Of a stretch of 64,000 nucleotides of DNA, positions 7,692 to 16,613 are shown piece after piece (within the stretch, counting starts at the first letter, position 1; each line of letters begins with the position of its first letter). Under the pieces are notes generated by a model. That model did not search any database and had not been told where the DNA came from. It worked only from the letters and a program-made list of their open reading frames with translations. Source of the stretch: Oceanococcus sp041619555 (lineage in GTDB: Bacteria > Pseudomonadota > Gammaproteobacteria > Nevskiales > Oceanococcaceae). Made by a program: the position numbers and the translations under genes. The stretch spans positions 1 through 64,000 of the forward strand of contig JBFKDQ010000003.1 in the NCBI GenBank assembly GCA_041619555.1. Reading direction: 5' to 3'.

Positions 7692-9071
7692 GTGAACGCT
7701 ACAGTGCAGACCACCAACAATGTTGTCGCGGCCAAGCAGACGCCGCATGTGCCGGGTTTGCCCTGGTTTGGCAGTCTCAAAGGCATGGCCACGGATCCTG
7801 CACAGTTCTTCGTGGACTGTTATCGCAAGTACGGGCCAGTGTTTGAAATCACCTTGCTAGGCAAGACCTACAAGGTTATCGCAGGCGCTGAGGCTGCCCT
7901 GTTCATGGGGACTCGTGAAGGCAAGGACTGCTTGCGATCCAAAGAATTCTGGGAGGGGCTGGTGAAGGAATTTGGCGCCACCCGCTCCCTGCCAGGCAGC
8001 GATGGCGAGGAGCATCGCCAGTTGCGGGAAGTGCTGCGCCATGGCTATTCAAAGGAGTCGATTCAGGGCCGCTACAACGATCTGATCCGGATCACGGACG
8101 GCTCGATCGAGCGTGACTGGAAGGCCGGCTCCACGGTCCCGGTCGTGCAGGCGATGCAATTCATGGTGACGGACCAGCTTGGCACCATCCTGACCGGCAA
8201 TGCACCGCTGGAATATGTAGCAGATCTGCGCACCACGATTCTCAATATTCTGAACGTGCTGATCACCCGTCAGCGGCCGAAATTCTATTTATGGAATCCG
8301 CAATATCAGCGGGCCAAGCGGCGGGTCTTCGAGCTCGGGGAGAAAATGAAGGCGGAATATTTCGCCAATCCCGATGCGCGCAGCGAAAAGCAACGCAATT
8401 TGATCGACGACATCATGCAGGCGAATCGTGAGAATCCCTACATCATGCCGGACAACAATTTGCGTCTGCACCTGGTCGCGCCCTATGTGGCAGGTCTGGA
8501 TACGGTGGCCAATACCACTGCGGCGATCAGCTACACCGTGTTGAAGCATCCTGAGGTGCTGCGCCGGGTACAGGAAGAAGTGGACGCCCTGTTTGCCGAA
8601 GGTGACATCGAAGAGGCGGGTCTGCTAAAGCGCCTGCCGGTGCTGAACGGAGCGATCATGGAAACCATGCGCCTGTACCCGATCGCGGTGGCGCAGATGC
8701 GCTGTGCGAACAAGGACTTCGTATTTGAAGGGCATCAGTTCAAGGAAGGCGAACTGCTTTACATCGGCACCAGCGTGCCGCATTTCATGGAAGAGTATTT
8801 TCCGAATCCAGGCGAGTTCGATATCGATCGTTACTCCAAGGAGCGTGCGGAGCAGAAGAAACCAGGGGCTTATTCGCCCTATGGTCGTGGTCCGCACACC
8901 TGTCTGGGCAAGAGCCTGGCCGAGATCCAGTTGGCGCTGAGCATGGCGCGCCTGTTCTACCGGCTGGATCTGGAACTGATCTCGCCGGATTACGAACTGA
9001 AGACCAAGACCGCACCCACGCCGGGGCCGGCAATGAGCTACAAGTTGCGGGTCAAGGGCTATCGCCACTGA
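7692..9071 (+). CDS. Cytochrome P450
   Basis: This is a complete 459-residue soluble P450. The oxygen-activation motif AGLDT is at 267-271 in helix I, the ExxR motif is E324-R327 (ETMR), and the heme-thiolate loop is YGRGPHTCLG with Cys404. The usual Phe at the start of that loop is Tyr here. The start codon is GTG, with AAGGA about six bases upstream, and no ATG fits. There is no ferredoxin or ferredoxin reductase gene beside it, so electrons must come from elsewhere. The substrate cannot be read from the sequence. Upstream 158 bases are shared with a divergent lipoprotein gene. Confidence 0.95.
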   Translation: MNATVQTTNNVVAAKQTPHVPGLPWFGSLKGMATDPAQFFVDCYRKYGPVFEITLLGKTYKVIAGAEAALFMGTREGKDCLRSKEFWEGLVKEFGATRSLPGSDGEEHRQLREVLRHGYSKESIQGRYNDLIRITDGSIERDWKAGSTVPVVQAMQFMVTDQLGTILTGNAPLEYVADLRTTILNILNVLITRQRPKFYLWNPQYQRAKRRVFELGEKMKAEYFANPDARSEKQRNLIDDIMQANRENPYIMPDNNLRLHLVAPYVAGLDTVANTTAAISYTVLKHPEVLRRVQEEVDALFAEGDIEEAGLLKRLPVLNGAIMETMRLYPIAVAQMRCANKDFVFEGHQFKEGELLYIGTSVPHFMEEYFPNPGEFDIDRYSKERAEQKKPGAYSPYGRGPHTCLGKSLAEIQLALSMARLFYRLDLELISPDYELKTKTAPTPGPAMSYKLRVKGYRH

Positions 9072-9084
9072 TTGGCTGATGAAG

Positions 9085-9107
9085 GGCAGGAGGCCTGGCC
9101 GCCTGCC
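9085..9107. terminator. Hairpin between convergent P450 and MAPEG genes
   Basis: GGCAGGAGGC and GCCGCCTGCC pair around a CTG loop with a single A/G mismatch. The hairpin sits in the 48-base gap between two convergent genes. There is no strong T-run on either side, so it may only assist termination or protect 3' ends. Confidence 0.4.
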
Positions 9108-9119
9108 TCGGATTCAGGC

Positions 9120-9530
9120 TCAGCTCAGCAACTGGATCAGCCAGTAGATCAGGCAGGCCCACTGGCCAGCCAGCATGTTGGCGCGCGCGAAAACGAAACC
9201 GGGGCTGGTGCTGATCAGATGCACGCCAACCTGGGCCAGGCGAAAGCCCAGATAGATCCAGGCCAGTCCATCTACAAGCGCGAGTTGCTCGCTCAGAGCG
9301 GCCGCCAGGACCAGGGCGGCATACAGCGGGAGGTTTTCCAGGCAGTTGGCGTGGGCGTGTTCGCAGCGTTTCACCCAGGCGGGGTCCTGCCAGGTCGGTG
9401 CATTGCGGGTCCAGGAATTGGCCGGGGTCTTGCGCCCGAGCACGAGGGCGGTGCGATAGCCGACGCATGTAGCGACCAGCGCCAGGGTCAGCACGCAGAA
9501 CCATAAGAGAACGAGGACGGATGTGGCCAA
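9120..9530 (-). CDS. MAPEG-family membrane protein
   Basis: The 136-residue product has four hydrophobic segments, the expected size and topology for MAPEG proteins (membrane-associated proteins in eicosanoid and glutathione metabolism). The family signature lies in RCEHAHANCLENLPLYAAL, near residues 55-73. Bacterial members are often glutathione-dependent membrane enzymes, but the substrate here is unknown. The frame begins at a TTG with AAGGA eight bases upstream; no ATG lies at the right distance before the first membrane segment. A DUF456 gene lies upstream on the same strand, 65 bases away. Confidence 0.85.
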   Translation of the reverse strand: MATSVLVLLWFCVLTLALVATCVGYRTALVLGRKTPANSWTRNAPTWQDPAWVKRCEHAHANCLENLPLYAALVLAAALSEQLALVDGLAWIYLGFRLAQVGVHLISTSPGFVFARANMLAGQWACLIYWLIQLLS

Positions 9531-9595
9531 GGGGGATTCCTTCTTCTAGGGTGGTGCCGGCATTGTGCCGCAAGTCCAGATGGGACGGACAGGTC

Positions 9596-10102
9596 TTAGC
9601 TCAGACGGACGAACCCGAATACCATCAGCATGATGATGCCGATTGCGAGCTTGGCTGCGGTGCCGACCACCAGGCCCAAGGTTGCGCCGAACCCGGCGCG
9701 GCTGGCGGCCTCCATGCTGCGGCCGGTGGACAGTTCCCCCAGAACCGCGCCGGCGAAAGGGCCGATGATCAGGCCCGGCAAGCCAAAGAACAGGCCGACG
9801 ATGGCGCCGATCGTGGCGCCGAACACCGAGCGACCGGAGGCGCCGAATTTCTTCGCCCCGAGGGCGCCGGCGATGAAGTCGGCAAGAACGCCGACAAGGG
9901 CGAGCAGACCAAGGGCGCAGAGGGTGAAAAATCCGACATGTTCAAAATCCTCGATCCAGGCCGCCATCAACAGGCCGGCAAACAGCAGGGGCGGACCCGG
10001 AATGGCAGGAAATACCAGGCCGACAAGCCCTATCCCGATCAGTCCCAGCGCAGCGAGCCACAGCAGGATCAGGCCGGCGTGTTCAAAGCTCAGCCATTCC
10101 AT
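9596..10102 (-). CDS. DUF456 family integral membrane protein
   Basis: This is a 168-residue, very hydrophobic protein with about five membrane segments and Gly-rich repeats (GATIGAIVGLFFGLPGLIIG), typical of the DUF456 family. The N-terminal segment contains GLVFPAIPGPPLLFAG, the family's conserved Pro/Gly turn between the first two helices. I place the start at the ATG at 10102; a TTG lies one codon upstream. The function is unknown. It probably shares a transcript with the MAPEG gene downstream. Confidence 0.8.
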   Translation of the reverse strand: MEWLSFEHAGLILLWLAALGLIGIGLVGLVFPAIPGPPLLFAGLLMAAWIEDFEHVGFFTLCALGLLALVGVLADFIAGALGAKKFGASGRSVFGATIGAIVGLFFGLPGLIIGPFAGAVLGELSTGRSMEAASRAGFGATLGLVVGTAAKLAIGIIMLMVFGFVRLS

Positions 10103-10113
10103 CAATCGGGTCG

Positions 10114-10131
10114 GCTCTGATCGAATCCGGG
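10114..10131 (+). repeat. 18-base direct repeat, copy 1
   Basis: GCTCTGATCGAATCCGGG occurs here and again at 10881-10898, bracketing the Spx/ArsC-like gene and the intergenic region after it. The match is exact over 18 bases and stops abruptly on both sides. Confidence 0.7.
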
Positions 10132-10302
10132 CCTAGGGCGCGCGTAGCCAGGGTTTGTCCATCCCGGGCGTGCATCGAAGCCCGTCAACATTCGATTGGC
10201 CAGGCAGCCAAGGCAGGAAGGAGCATTCCCGAATTGCGGTGCGGTGCTCACGATGGGTCTTGTGCTGCCATTGCAGACTTCATGCCTGTCCGAGCAGAGG
10301 GC

Positions 10303-10659
10303 TCAGGACTTCAGCCAGGCGATGATGTCGGCCTCGTCCTGGCGGGCGAAACCGATGCGCAGGGCGCCGCCATGCTCGAAGACGGGGCGCTTGATCAGGC
10401 TGGGCTGTGCCAGCAGCAGCTGGATTGCGGCATCACGGTCGGCTAGGCTGCGTTGCCCCTCTTCGAGCTTGCGCCAGGTGGTGCCGCGGCGGTTGATGAG
10501 TGCATCTTCTCCAGCCCTTTCCAACCAGTCTTCCAGGACGTCTGCGTTGAGCCCGTCCTGGCGGAAATCGTGATAGCGAAACTCGATGCCGGCCTGTTCA
10601 AGGCTGCGGCGGGCACGTCTGACGGTGTCGCAATTCTTGATGCCGTACAAGGTGGTCAT
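10303..10659 (-). CDS. ArsC/Spx-family protein (YffB-like)
   Basis: The 118-residue thioredoxin-fold protein begins MTTLYGIKNCDTVRRARR, with the single family Cys at residue 10 in the N-terminal beta-alpha turn. It also has the conserved C-terminal block RPVFEHGGALRIGF. YffB-type proteins resemble arsenate reductase and Spx, but they lack a second redox Cys and their substrate is not established. There is no ars operon nearby, so an arsenate role is unlikely. In some Xanthomonadales this family sits between dapD and dapE; that context is absent here. Confidence 0.85.
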   Translation of the reverse strand: MTTLYGIKNCDTVRRARRSLEQAGIEFRYHDFRQDGLNADVLEDWLERAGEDALINRRGTTWRKLEEGQRSLADRDAAIQLLLAQPSLIKRPVFEHGGALRIGFARQDEADIIAWLKS

Positions 10660-10696
10660 GGGCCGGGTGCAGTCTGTAATCAGGGAAAAAGCGAAG

Positions 10697-10870
10697 TATA
10701 TCGTCTGCTAGGCTGGATGGCGCGGCGGAGTGTTTTCGCTGTGGGCAGCAACGGTAAGTCCTTCGAGCTTCTATACTTGATCGCAGCGGTGCCGTTCCGG
10801 TGGTCACGCCATGCCGGGTCGGCCTGCCGTCAACAGCTGTTTGCAGGCGCATGACTGCAGGCTTTTTTTT
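10697..10870 (+). ncRNA. Candidate structured small RNA
   Basis: A -10-like TATATC (10697-10702) with a poor -35 (about 10674-10679) is followed by roughly 160 bases of non-coding sequence that ends in hairpins and eight T. The palindrome AACAGCTGTT (10832-10841) sits inside a larger GCCTGC/GCAGGC stem. Because no upstream plus-strand gene exists for this terminator to serve, a short independent transcript is a reasonable reading. I could not match it to a known family with confidence. Confidence 0.3.
10822..10870 (+). terminator. Terminator-like hairpin set before a T8 run
   Basis: GCCTGC (10822-10827) can pair either with GCAGGC at 10843-10848 or with GCAGGC at 10857-10862. The second pairing abuts the T-run at 10863-10870. 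The two hairpins exclude each other, as in an attenuator. Confidence 0.45.
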
Positions 10871-10880
10871 CGTAGGGGAA

Positions 10881-10898
10881 GCTCTGATCGAATCCGGG
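10881..10898 (+). repeat. 18-base direct repeat, copy 2
   Basis: This is an exact second copy of the motif at 10114-10131. It lies ten bases after the T-run of the candidate terminator. Confidence 0.7.
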
Positions 10899-11053
10899 TG
10901 TGGGTAGCGGGTGGCTAAAATTCGACCCAAGTCAGGCGGGCATCGCCGCTAGTCTTTGCTCGATTGGCAGGATGGCCAATGCTGAAAGGACATCCGCCCC
11001 GAGATGTCGCCTGCGCGATTGGATCAGCGTTCCCCTCTCCAGGGAGTCCCGGC

Positions 11054-11710
11054 ATGAGTTCGGAAACACGCAGGCCCTATTCGCTGAATGAAGAAATCGC
11101 CCACGGGGTCACCCATGGTCTGGGGGCCGTGTTCAGCATCGTTGGCCTGGTCGTGATGGCGGTCTATGCGGCTCAGTCGCCGCTGGTCAGCCACATGGTT
11201 GCGGTCAGCGTCTATGGGGGCAGTCTGATCCTGCTTTACCTGGCGTCGACGCTGTACCACAGCATTCCGATTCCGAAAGCCAAACCGTTTCTGCACATGT
11301 TGGACCACGCCGCGATCTATGTGTTGATCGCCGGAACCTATACCCCATTCGCCCTGATCGGGCTGGCCGGTCCGCAGGGATGGTGGCTGTTCGGAATTGT
11401 CTGGGCGCTGGCGGTGGTTGGTGTGATTTTCAAGCTGTTCTACACCGGGCGTTTCGAAAAGCTGTCCGTCGGGCTGTACCTGGCGATGGGCTGGCTGATC
11501 CTGGCCTTTGGCGAGGCGGCCATGGCCGCCTTGTCCAGCCAGGTGCTGATGCTGCTTCTGGCCGGGGGGCTGGCCTATTCGGCCGGCGTGGTGTTCTATC
11601 TTTGGCACGGCCTGCGATTCAATCACACCATCTGGCATTTGTTCGTGATGCTGGGGAGTCTTTTGCAATTCCTTGCGGTACTGGAATTGCTGGTGCCCGC
11701 TGCGGCCTGA
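11054..11710 (+). CDS. Hemolysin III family (YqfA/PAQR-like) membrane protein
   Basis: The 218-residue protein has seven predicted membrane segments. Family motifs are HGVTHGLGA near the N-terminus, STLYHS, DHAAIYVLIAGTYTPF, and a C-terminal FNHTIWHLFVM. The conserved His, Asp and Ser residues correspond to the metal site of the adiponectin-receptor-like superfamily. The name comes from a Bacillus protein; most members are not proven toxins, and a housekeeping membrane role is more likely. The ATG has AGGGAG eight bases upstream. A longer in-frame extension exists but has no family similarity. Confidence 0.9.
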   Translation: MSSETRRPYSLNEEIAHGVTHGLGAVFSIVGLVVMAVYAAQSPLVSHMVAVSVYGGSLILLYLASTLYHSIPIPKAKPFLHMLDHAAIYVLIAGTYTPFALIGLAGPQGWWLFGIVWALAVVGVIFKLFYTGRFEKLSVGLYLAMGWLILAFGEAAMAALSSQVLMLLLAGGLAYSAGVVFYLWHGLRFNHTIWHLFVMLGSLLQFLAVLELLVPAAA

Positions 11711-11743
11711 ACTGGGTGCGTTCTTCGGCGGGTCGAAATTTAG

Positions 11744-11773
11744 TTGTCGACATGGGGCAAAGAATGCTCTATT
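11744..11773 (+). promoter_or_regulatory. Putative promoter of the cold shock gene
   Basis: TTGTCG (11744-11749) and TCTATT (11768-11773) are separated by 18 bases; each matches its sigma-70 consensus at four of six positions. Transcription would start near 11780 and give a leader of about 70 bases. Confidence 0.4.
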
Positions 11774-11850
11774 GTGGATCCCAGGCCTCGCACAGCGTGA
11801 GGCTCCGGCGGGCTAACCCCCCGTGTTTTTTGTTTTTTTTGGAAGTATCA
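11774..11850 (+). promoter_or_regulatory. Structured 5' leader of the cold shock gene
   Basis: The leader can form GCCTC/GAGGC and CGGG/CCCG hairpins followed by two T-runs (TTTTTT and TTTTTTTT) just before the ribosome-binding site GGAAG (11841-11845). Cold-shock mRNAs of other bacteria carry temperature-responsive leaders; a similar role here is inferred. Confidence 0.4.
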
Positions 11851-12063
11851 ATGTCAGAAGTAATGACCGGAACGGTCAAATGGTTTAACGATGCCAAGGG
11901 CTTCGGTTTCATCACCCCCGCTGGCGGTGGCGACGATTTGTTTGCGCATTTTCGCGAAATCGAAGGATCTGGTTTCAAAACCCTGAAAGAAGGCCAGCAG
12001 GTCGAATTTCAAACCCGTATGGGTCCCAAGGGTCTGCAGGCTGCGCAAATCAAGCCTCTGTAA
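11851..12063 (+). CDS. CspA-family cold shock protein
   Basis: This is a 70-residue single cold-shock domain, the normal length. RNP1 is KGFGFI (16-21) and RNP2 is LFAHF (30-34), and the N-terminal GTVKWFNDAKG is canonical. These proteins bind single-stranded RNA and DNA and melt secondary structure in mRNA. The gene has its own promoter-like sequence, a structured leader and a strong terminator, so it is a single-gene unit. Whether it responds to cold or is constitutive cannot be told from the sequence. Confidence 0.97.
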   Translation: MSEVMTGTVKWFNDAKGFGFITPAGGGDDLFAHFREIEGSGFKTLKEGQQVEFQTRMGPKGLQAAQIKPL

Positions 12064-12087
12064 GTCGTACCGCCCTGGGCACAAAAG

Positions 12088-12119
12088 AGCCAGCCGACGT
12101 CAGTCGGGTGGCTTTTTTT
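12088..12119. terminator. Rho-independent terminator after the cold shock gene (bidirectional)
   Basis: AGCCAGCCGAC (12088-12098) pairs with GTCGGGTGGCT (12103-12113) around a GTCA-containing loop, with one G/G mismatch, and seven T follow. Read on the minus strand the hairpin ends in CTCTTTTG, so it probably also ends the convergent symporter transcript. Confidence 0.88.
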
Positions 12120-12132
12120 ATGTCTGGGGTTT

Positions 12133-13473
<1,341 letters not shown>

Positions 13474-13610
13474 TCTTAGCTACGCAACAGGTGGCATCGC
13501 AGTGTAGTGCATCTTGGTCCTGCCGCCGAATCCTCAGTCAAGCCTGCCAGATTAAGTACAATCAGCTTTTTGCACGGTCTGTCCTTGCAGGCCGCTTCGG
13601 GGGGATAGAC

Positions 13611-14459
13611 ATGACGAATCTGGCAGGCAAGACACTGGTCATTAGCGGCGGTTCCCGCGGCATCGGCCTCGCAATGGCGCTCAGGGCGGCGCGTGACGGC
13701 GCAAACATCGCCATCCTCGCCAAGACCGACCAGCCGCATCCGCGCTTGCCTGGCACCATCCACACTGCGGCGGCAGCGATCGAGCAGGCCGGCGGCAAGG
13801 CGCTGCCATTGCTCTGTGATATTCGCGATGAAGAGCGAGCCGCCCAGGCCGTGGCTGAAGCGGCTGAACATTTCGGTGGGATCGATATCTGCATCAACAA
13901 TGCCAGCGCGATCAACCTGGTTGGAACCGAGCAACTGAGCATGAAGCGCTATGATCTGATGCATGGGGTCAATGGTCGTGGTACGTTCTTGTTGTCCAAG
14001 CTCTGTATTCCGTATCTGAAGCAGGCGGAGAATCCTCATGTGCTGAATATCTCGCCGCCGCTGGACTGGTCGATCAAATGGTTCAAGCCGCATGCCGCCT
14101 ACACCTTGGCCAAATACAGCATGAGCGTGTATGCCTGGGCCATGGCGGAGGAATTTAGATCCCGCGGGATCGCATTCAACTGTCTGTGGCCGCACACCCC
14201 GATTGCGACCGCGGCGATACAGAACATGCCGGGGGCGCAGGCGATGGTGGATGCGAGTCGCACGCCGGAAATCATGGGGGACGCTGCCTGGCATATCCTG
14301 ACCCGCCCGAGTCGCGAGTTCACCGGCCAGTTCTGCATTGACGATCTGGTGCTGCAGGAGGCCGGGGTCACGGATTTCTCGCACTACCAGCACAAGCCGG
14401 GAGCGAAACTGGCGCCGGATTTCTTCATTCCGGATGATCTGCCAGACATCGTGCTTTAA
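13611..14459 (+). CDS. SDR-family oxidoreductase (HSDL2 / citronellol dehydrogenase-like)
   Basis: This is a 282-residue classical short-chain dehydrogenase. The cofactor motif GGSRGIG is at 13-19, NNAS at 96-99, the catalytic Ser148 in NISPP, Tyr164 and Lys168. The N-terminal stretch LAKTDQPHPRLPGTIHTAA and the C-terminal FTGQFCIDDLVLQEAGVTDF are typical of the HSDL2/AtuG-type subgroup, which acts on fatty or isoprenoid alcohols or acyl compounds. The exact substrate is unknown. The start has GGGGATA just upstream; greB follows after eight bases, so both are probably on one mRNA. Confidence 0.88.
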   Translation: MTNLAGKTLVISGGSRGIGLAMALRAARDGANIAILAKTDQPHPRLPGTIHTAAAAIEQAGGKALPLLCDIRDEERAAQAVAEAAEHFGGIDICINNASAINLVGTEQLSMKRYDLMHGVNGRGTFLLSKLCIPYLKQAENPHVLNISPPLDWSIKWFKPHAAYTLAKYSMSVYAWAMAEEFRSRGIAFNCLWPHTPIATAAIQNMPGAQAMVDASRTPEIMGDAAWHILTRPSREFTGQFCIDDLVLQEAGVTDFSHYQHKPGAKLAPDFFIPDDLPDIVL

Positions 14460-14467
14460 CTGGGCAG

Positions 14468-14941
14468 ATGGCGGACTACATCACCGCGCCGGGCTATGCG
14501 GCCCTCAGGCAGGAGCATCGGCAGCTTTGCTTGCGCCGGCGTGAGGTGGTGGCCGCCTTGGCGGCGGCGGCGGCCGAAGGCGACCGCTCTGAAAACGCGG
14601 AGTACATCTATCGCAAGAAGGAATTGCGTGAACTCGATCGGCGCTTGCGCTATCTGGATCGGCGTCTGGACGAACTGACCGTGGTGCAGCAATTGCCGGA
14701 TGATCAGGGGCGGGTATTCTTCGGCGCCTGGGTTGATCTCGAAGACGAGGACGGTGAACGGCAACGCTATCGCATCGTCGGCTCGGATGAAACCGATCCC
14801 GGCAAGGGCTGGATCAGCCTGCGTTCACCGATGGCCAGAGCCCTGCTGGGGCGGGGTCTGAATCAGGACGTGCAGGTGAGCCTGCCGGGAGGTGAACGTC
14901 GTTACCTGATCGTCGCGATCGCCTACCACAGCGCAAGCTGA
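14468..14941 (+). CDS. greB: Transcription elongation factor GreB
   Basis: The 157-residue product consists of an N-terminal antiparallel coiled coil (1-75) and a C-terminal FKBP-like domain. The coil tip GDRSENAEY (38-46) carries the acidic pair Asp39 and Glu42 that enters the RNA polymerase secondary channel and stimulates cleavage of backtracked RNA. The basic, Arg-rich coil RRLRYLDRRLDEL fits GreB rather than GreA. It follows the SDR gene by eight bases. The product starts with little extra sequence before the coil. Confidence 0.9.
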   Translation: MADYITAPGYAALRQEHRQLCLRRREVVAALAAAAAEGDRSENAEYIYRKKELRELDRRLRYLDRRLDELTVVQQLPDDQGRVFFGAWVDLEDEDGERQRYRIVGSDETDPGKGWISLRSPMARALLGRGLNQDVQVSLPGGERRYLIVAIAYHSAS

Positions 14942-15025
14942 TGCTTGCGAGCCGCTGGGGCAACCGTGTTTTCTGGTCAGCGAAGCTCGAATAGGCCAGG
15001 ATGGCTTTTGCAAGCTTCTGCTCCG

Positions 15026-16585
15026 CTAGTGACGGAAGTGGCGGCGCCCGGTGGTGACCATCGCGATGCCTGATTCATTGGCCGCCGCGATGACTTCCGC
15101 ATCACGCATGGAGCCGCCGGGCTGGATCACCGCGCCGGCGCCGGCTTCCGCGCCCGCGATCAGGGCATCAGCGAATGGAAAAAAGGCATCTGAAGCCATC
15201 ACGCAGCCGTTGATATCCAGGCCGGCGTCAGCGGCCTTGCGAATGGCGATGCGGACGCTGTCGACCCGGCTCATCTGGCCGGCGCCGATGGCGATGGTCT
15301 GGCCGTCCTTGGCAAAAACGATGGCGTTGGACTTGACCATCTTGACGACCGGCCAGGCAAAGATCATGTCATGGATCTGTGCCTCGGTGGGTGCCTTGGT
15401 GGTGACCACCTTGAGTTCCGCGCGATCGATGCGTGCCTGATCCGCGCTCTGCATCAGCAGGCCGCCGGACACGGTCCGCAACTCCCAGGGGTTGAGCTGG
15501 TCCGGCGCGCAGCCGGTCTCCAGCACGCGGATATTGGGCTTGGCGGCCAGGGCCTTGCGGGCGGAACTGCTGAAGCCGGGAGCGATGATGACCTCGACGA
15601 ACTGGTTGTCGATGATGCTGGACGCCGTTTCGCCGTCCACTTCGGTATTGAAGGCGATGATGCCACCGAAGGCGGAGGTTGGGTCGGTGGAGAAGGCCTT
15701 GTCGTAGGCGCTGCCGATGTCGGCGGCGACCGCAACGCCACAGGGATTGGCGTGCTTGACGATGACGCAGGCCGGCATGACGAATTCAAGCGCCGCGGTC
15801 CAGGCGGCGTCCGCGTCGGCAAGGTTGTTGTAGGACAGGGCTTTGCCCTGCACCAGGCGGGCTGCGCCAATGGTGCCTGCGGCGGCGTCGGGATCGGCAT
15901 AGAAGCCGGCCAGCTGGTGCGGGTTTTCGCCGTAGCGCAGCGGGGTGTGCAACTGCCACTGCCGATTGATGATGCGTGGCTGATCAGTCGCCTCATCGCT
16001 CTCGTTCAGGCTGCTCAGATAATTCACAATCGCATCATCATAGGCGGCCGTGTGAGCGAAGGCCTTGACCGCCCAGTGGCGTCGCAGTTTCGCGTCGACG
16101 CCTTGCGCACGCATGGCCTCGAGCAGTGCGGCGTAATCAGCCGGATCGACGATCACGGCCACATCCTTGTGATTCTTGGCCGCTGCGCGAACCATGGTCG
16201 GTCCGCCGATGTCGATGTTTTCGATTGCATCGTCCAGGCTGCAGTCCGGGCGCGCCACGGTTTCGCGAAAGGGGTAAAGGTTGACGACGACCAGGTCGAT
16301 GGGGGCAATGCCCTGCTCTTGCAGGACCGCATCATCCACACCACGGCGAGCGAGGATGCCGCCATGGACCTTGGGGTGCAGGGTTTTGACCCGGCCGTTC
16401 ATGATCTCCGGGGCACCGGTGTGTTCGGACACCTCGGTGACCGCCAGTCCGGCTTCCCGCAGGGTTCGGGCGGTGCCGCCGGAAGAGATGAGTTCGACGC
16501 CTTCGGCGATCAGCGCCTGGGCCAGTTCAACGATGCCTTGCTTGTCTGAAACAGACAGCATGGCCCGGCGAATCGAGGTGTTCAC
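15026..16585 (-). CDS. purH: Bifunctional AICAR transformylase/IMP cyclohydrolase PurH
   Basis: PurH performs the last two steps of IMP synthesis. The 519-residue product has the N-terminal MGS-like IMP cyclohydrolase domain (LSVSDKQGIVELAQ, ISSGGTARTL, MNGRVKTLHPKVHGG) and the C-terminal AICARFT domain with KHANPCG and SGGLLMQ. I chose the GTG at 16585 because VNTSIRRAMLSVSDK reproduces the usual N-terminus; the ATG 24 bases later would remove conserved residues. It follows fis by 28 bases, the common fis-purH arrangement. No purD follows: greB converges from the other side. Confidence 0.95.
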   Translation of the reverse strand: MNTSIRRAMLSVSDKQGIVELAQALIAEGVELISSGGTARTLREAGLAVTEVSEHTGAPEIMNGRVKTLHPKVHGGILARRGVDDAVLQEQGIAPIDLVVVNLYPFRETVARPDCSLDDAIENIDIGGPTMVRAAAKNHKDVAVIVDPADYAALLEAMRAQGVDAKLRRHWAVKAFAHTAAYDDAIVNYLSSLNESDEATDQPRIINRQWQLHTPLRYGENPHQLAGFYADPDAAAGTIGAARLVQGKALSYNNLADADAAWTAALEFVMPACVIVKHANPCGVAVAADIGSAYDKAFSTDPTSAFGGIIAFNTEVDGETASSIIDNQFVEVIIAPGFSSSARKALAAKPNIRVLETGCAPDQLNPWELRTVSGGLLMQSADQARIDRAELKVVTTKAPTEAQIHDMIFAWPVVKMVKSNAIVFAKDGQTIAIGAGQMSRVDSVRIAIRKAADAGLDINGCVMASDAFFPFADALIAGAEAGAGAVIQPGGSMRDAEVIAAANESGIAMVTTGRRHFRH

Positions 16586-16613
16586 GGGTCGGATTATGCC
16601 TTGAAGAGAGGGA

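Larger units (their letters stand above)
10660..11053. other. 394-base intergenic region with no protein gene
   Basis: The region lies between a minus-strand and a plus-strand gene, so both promoters should be in it. It holds a weak promoter-like pair, a cluster of inverted repeats before a run of eight T (10863-10870), and the second copy of the 18-base repeat. I see no convincing coding frame. The last 150 bases before hemolysin III hold nothing I can assign except AGGGAG (11041-11046), its ribosome-binding site. Confidence 0.6.

Noticed and set aside
10114..10131. tRNA T-arm
   Set aside because: GATCGAATCC recalls a T-loop, but no acceptor, D or anticodon arms can be built around either copy.
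10697..10870. 6S RNA
   Set aside because: A few short segments (AGTCC, GAGC, GGTGGTCACGCCATG) and the size resemble 6S RNA, but I could not pair the long closing stem, and the usual zapA/ygfA neighbours are absent. Kept only as an unnamed RNA candidate.
11380..11850. A long plus-strand frame running from within the hemolysin III gene into the cold shock gene
   Set aside because: The part before 11851 overlaps hemolysin III in another frame and the leader region; the cold-shock domain is complete from its own ATG with a good ribosome-binding site.
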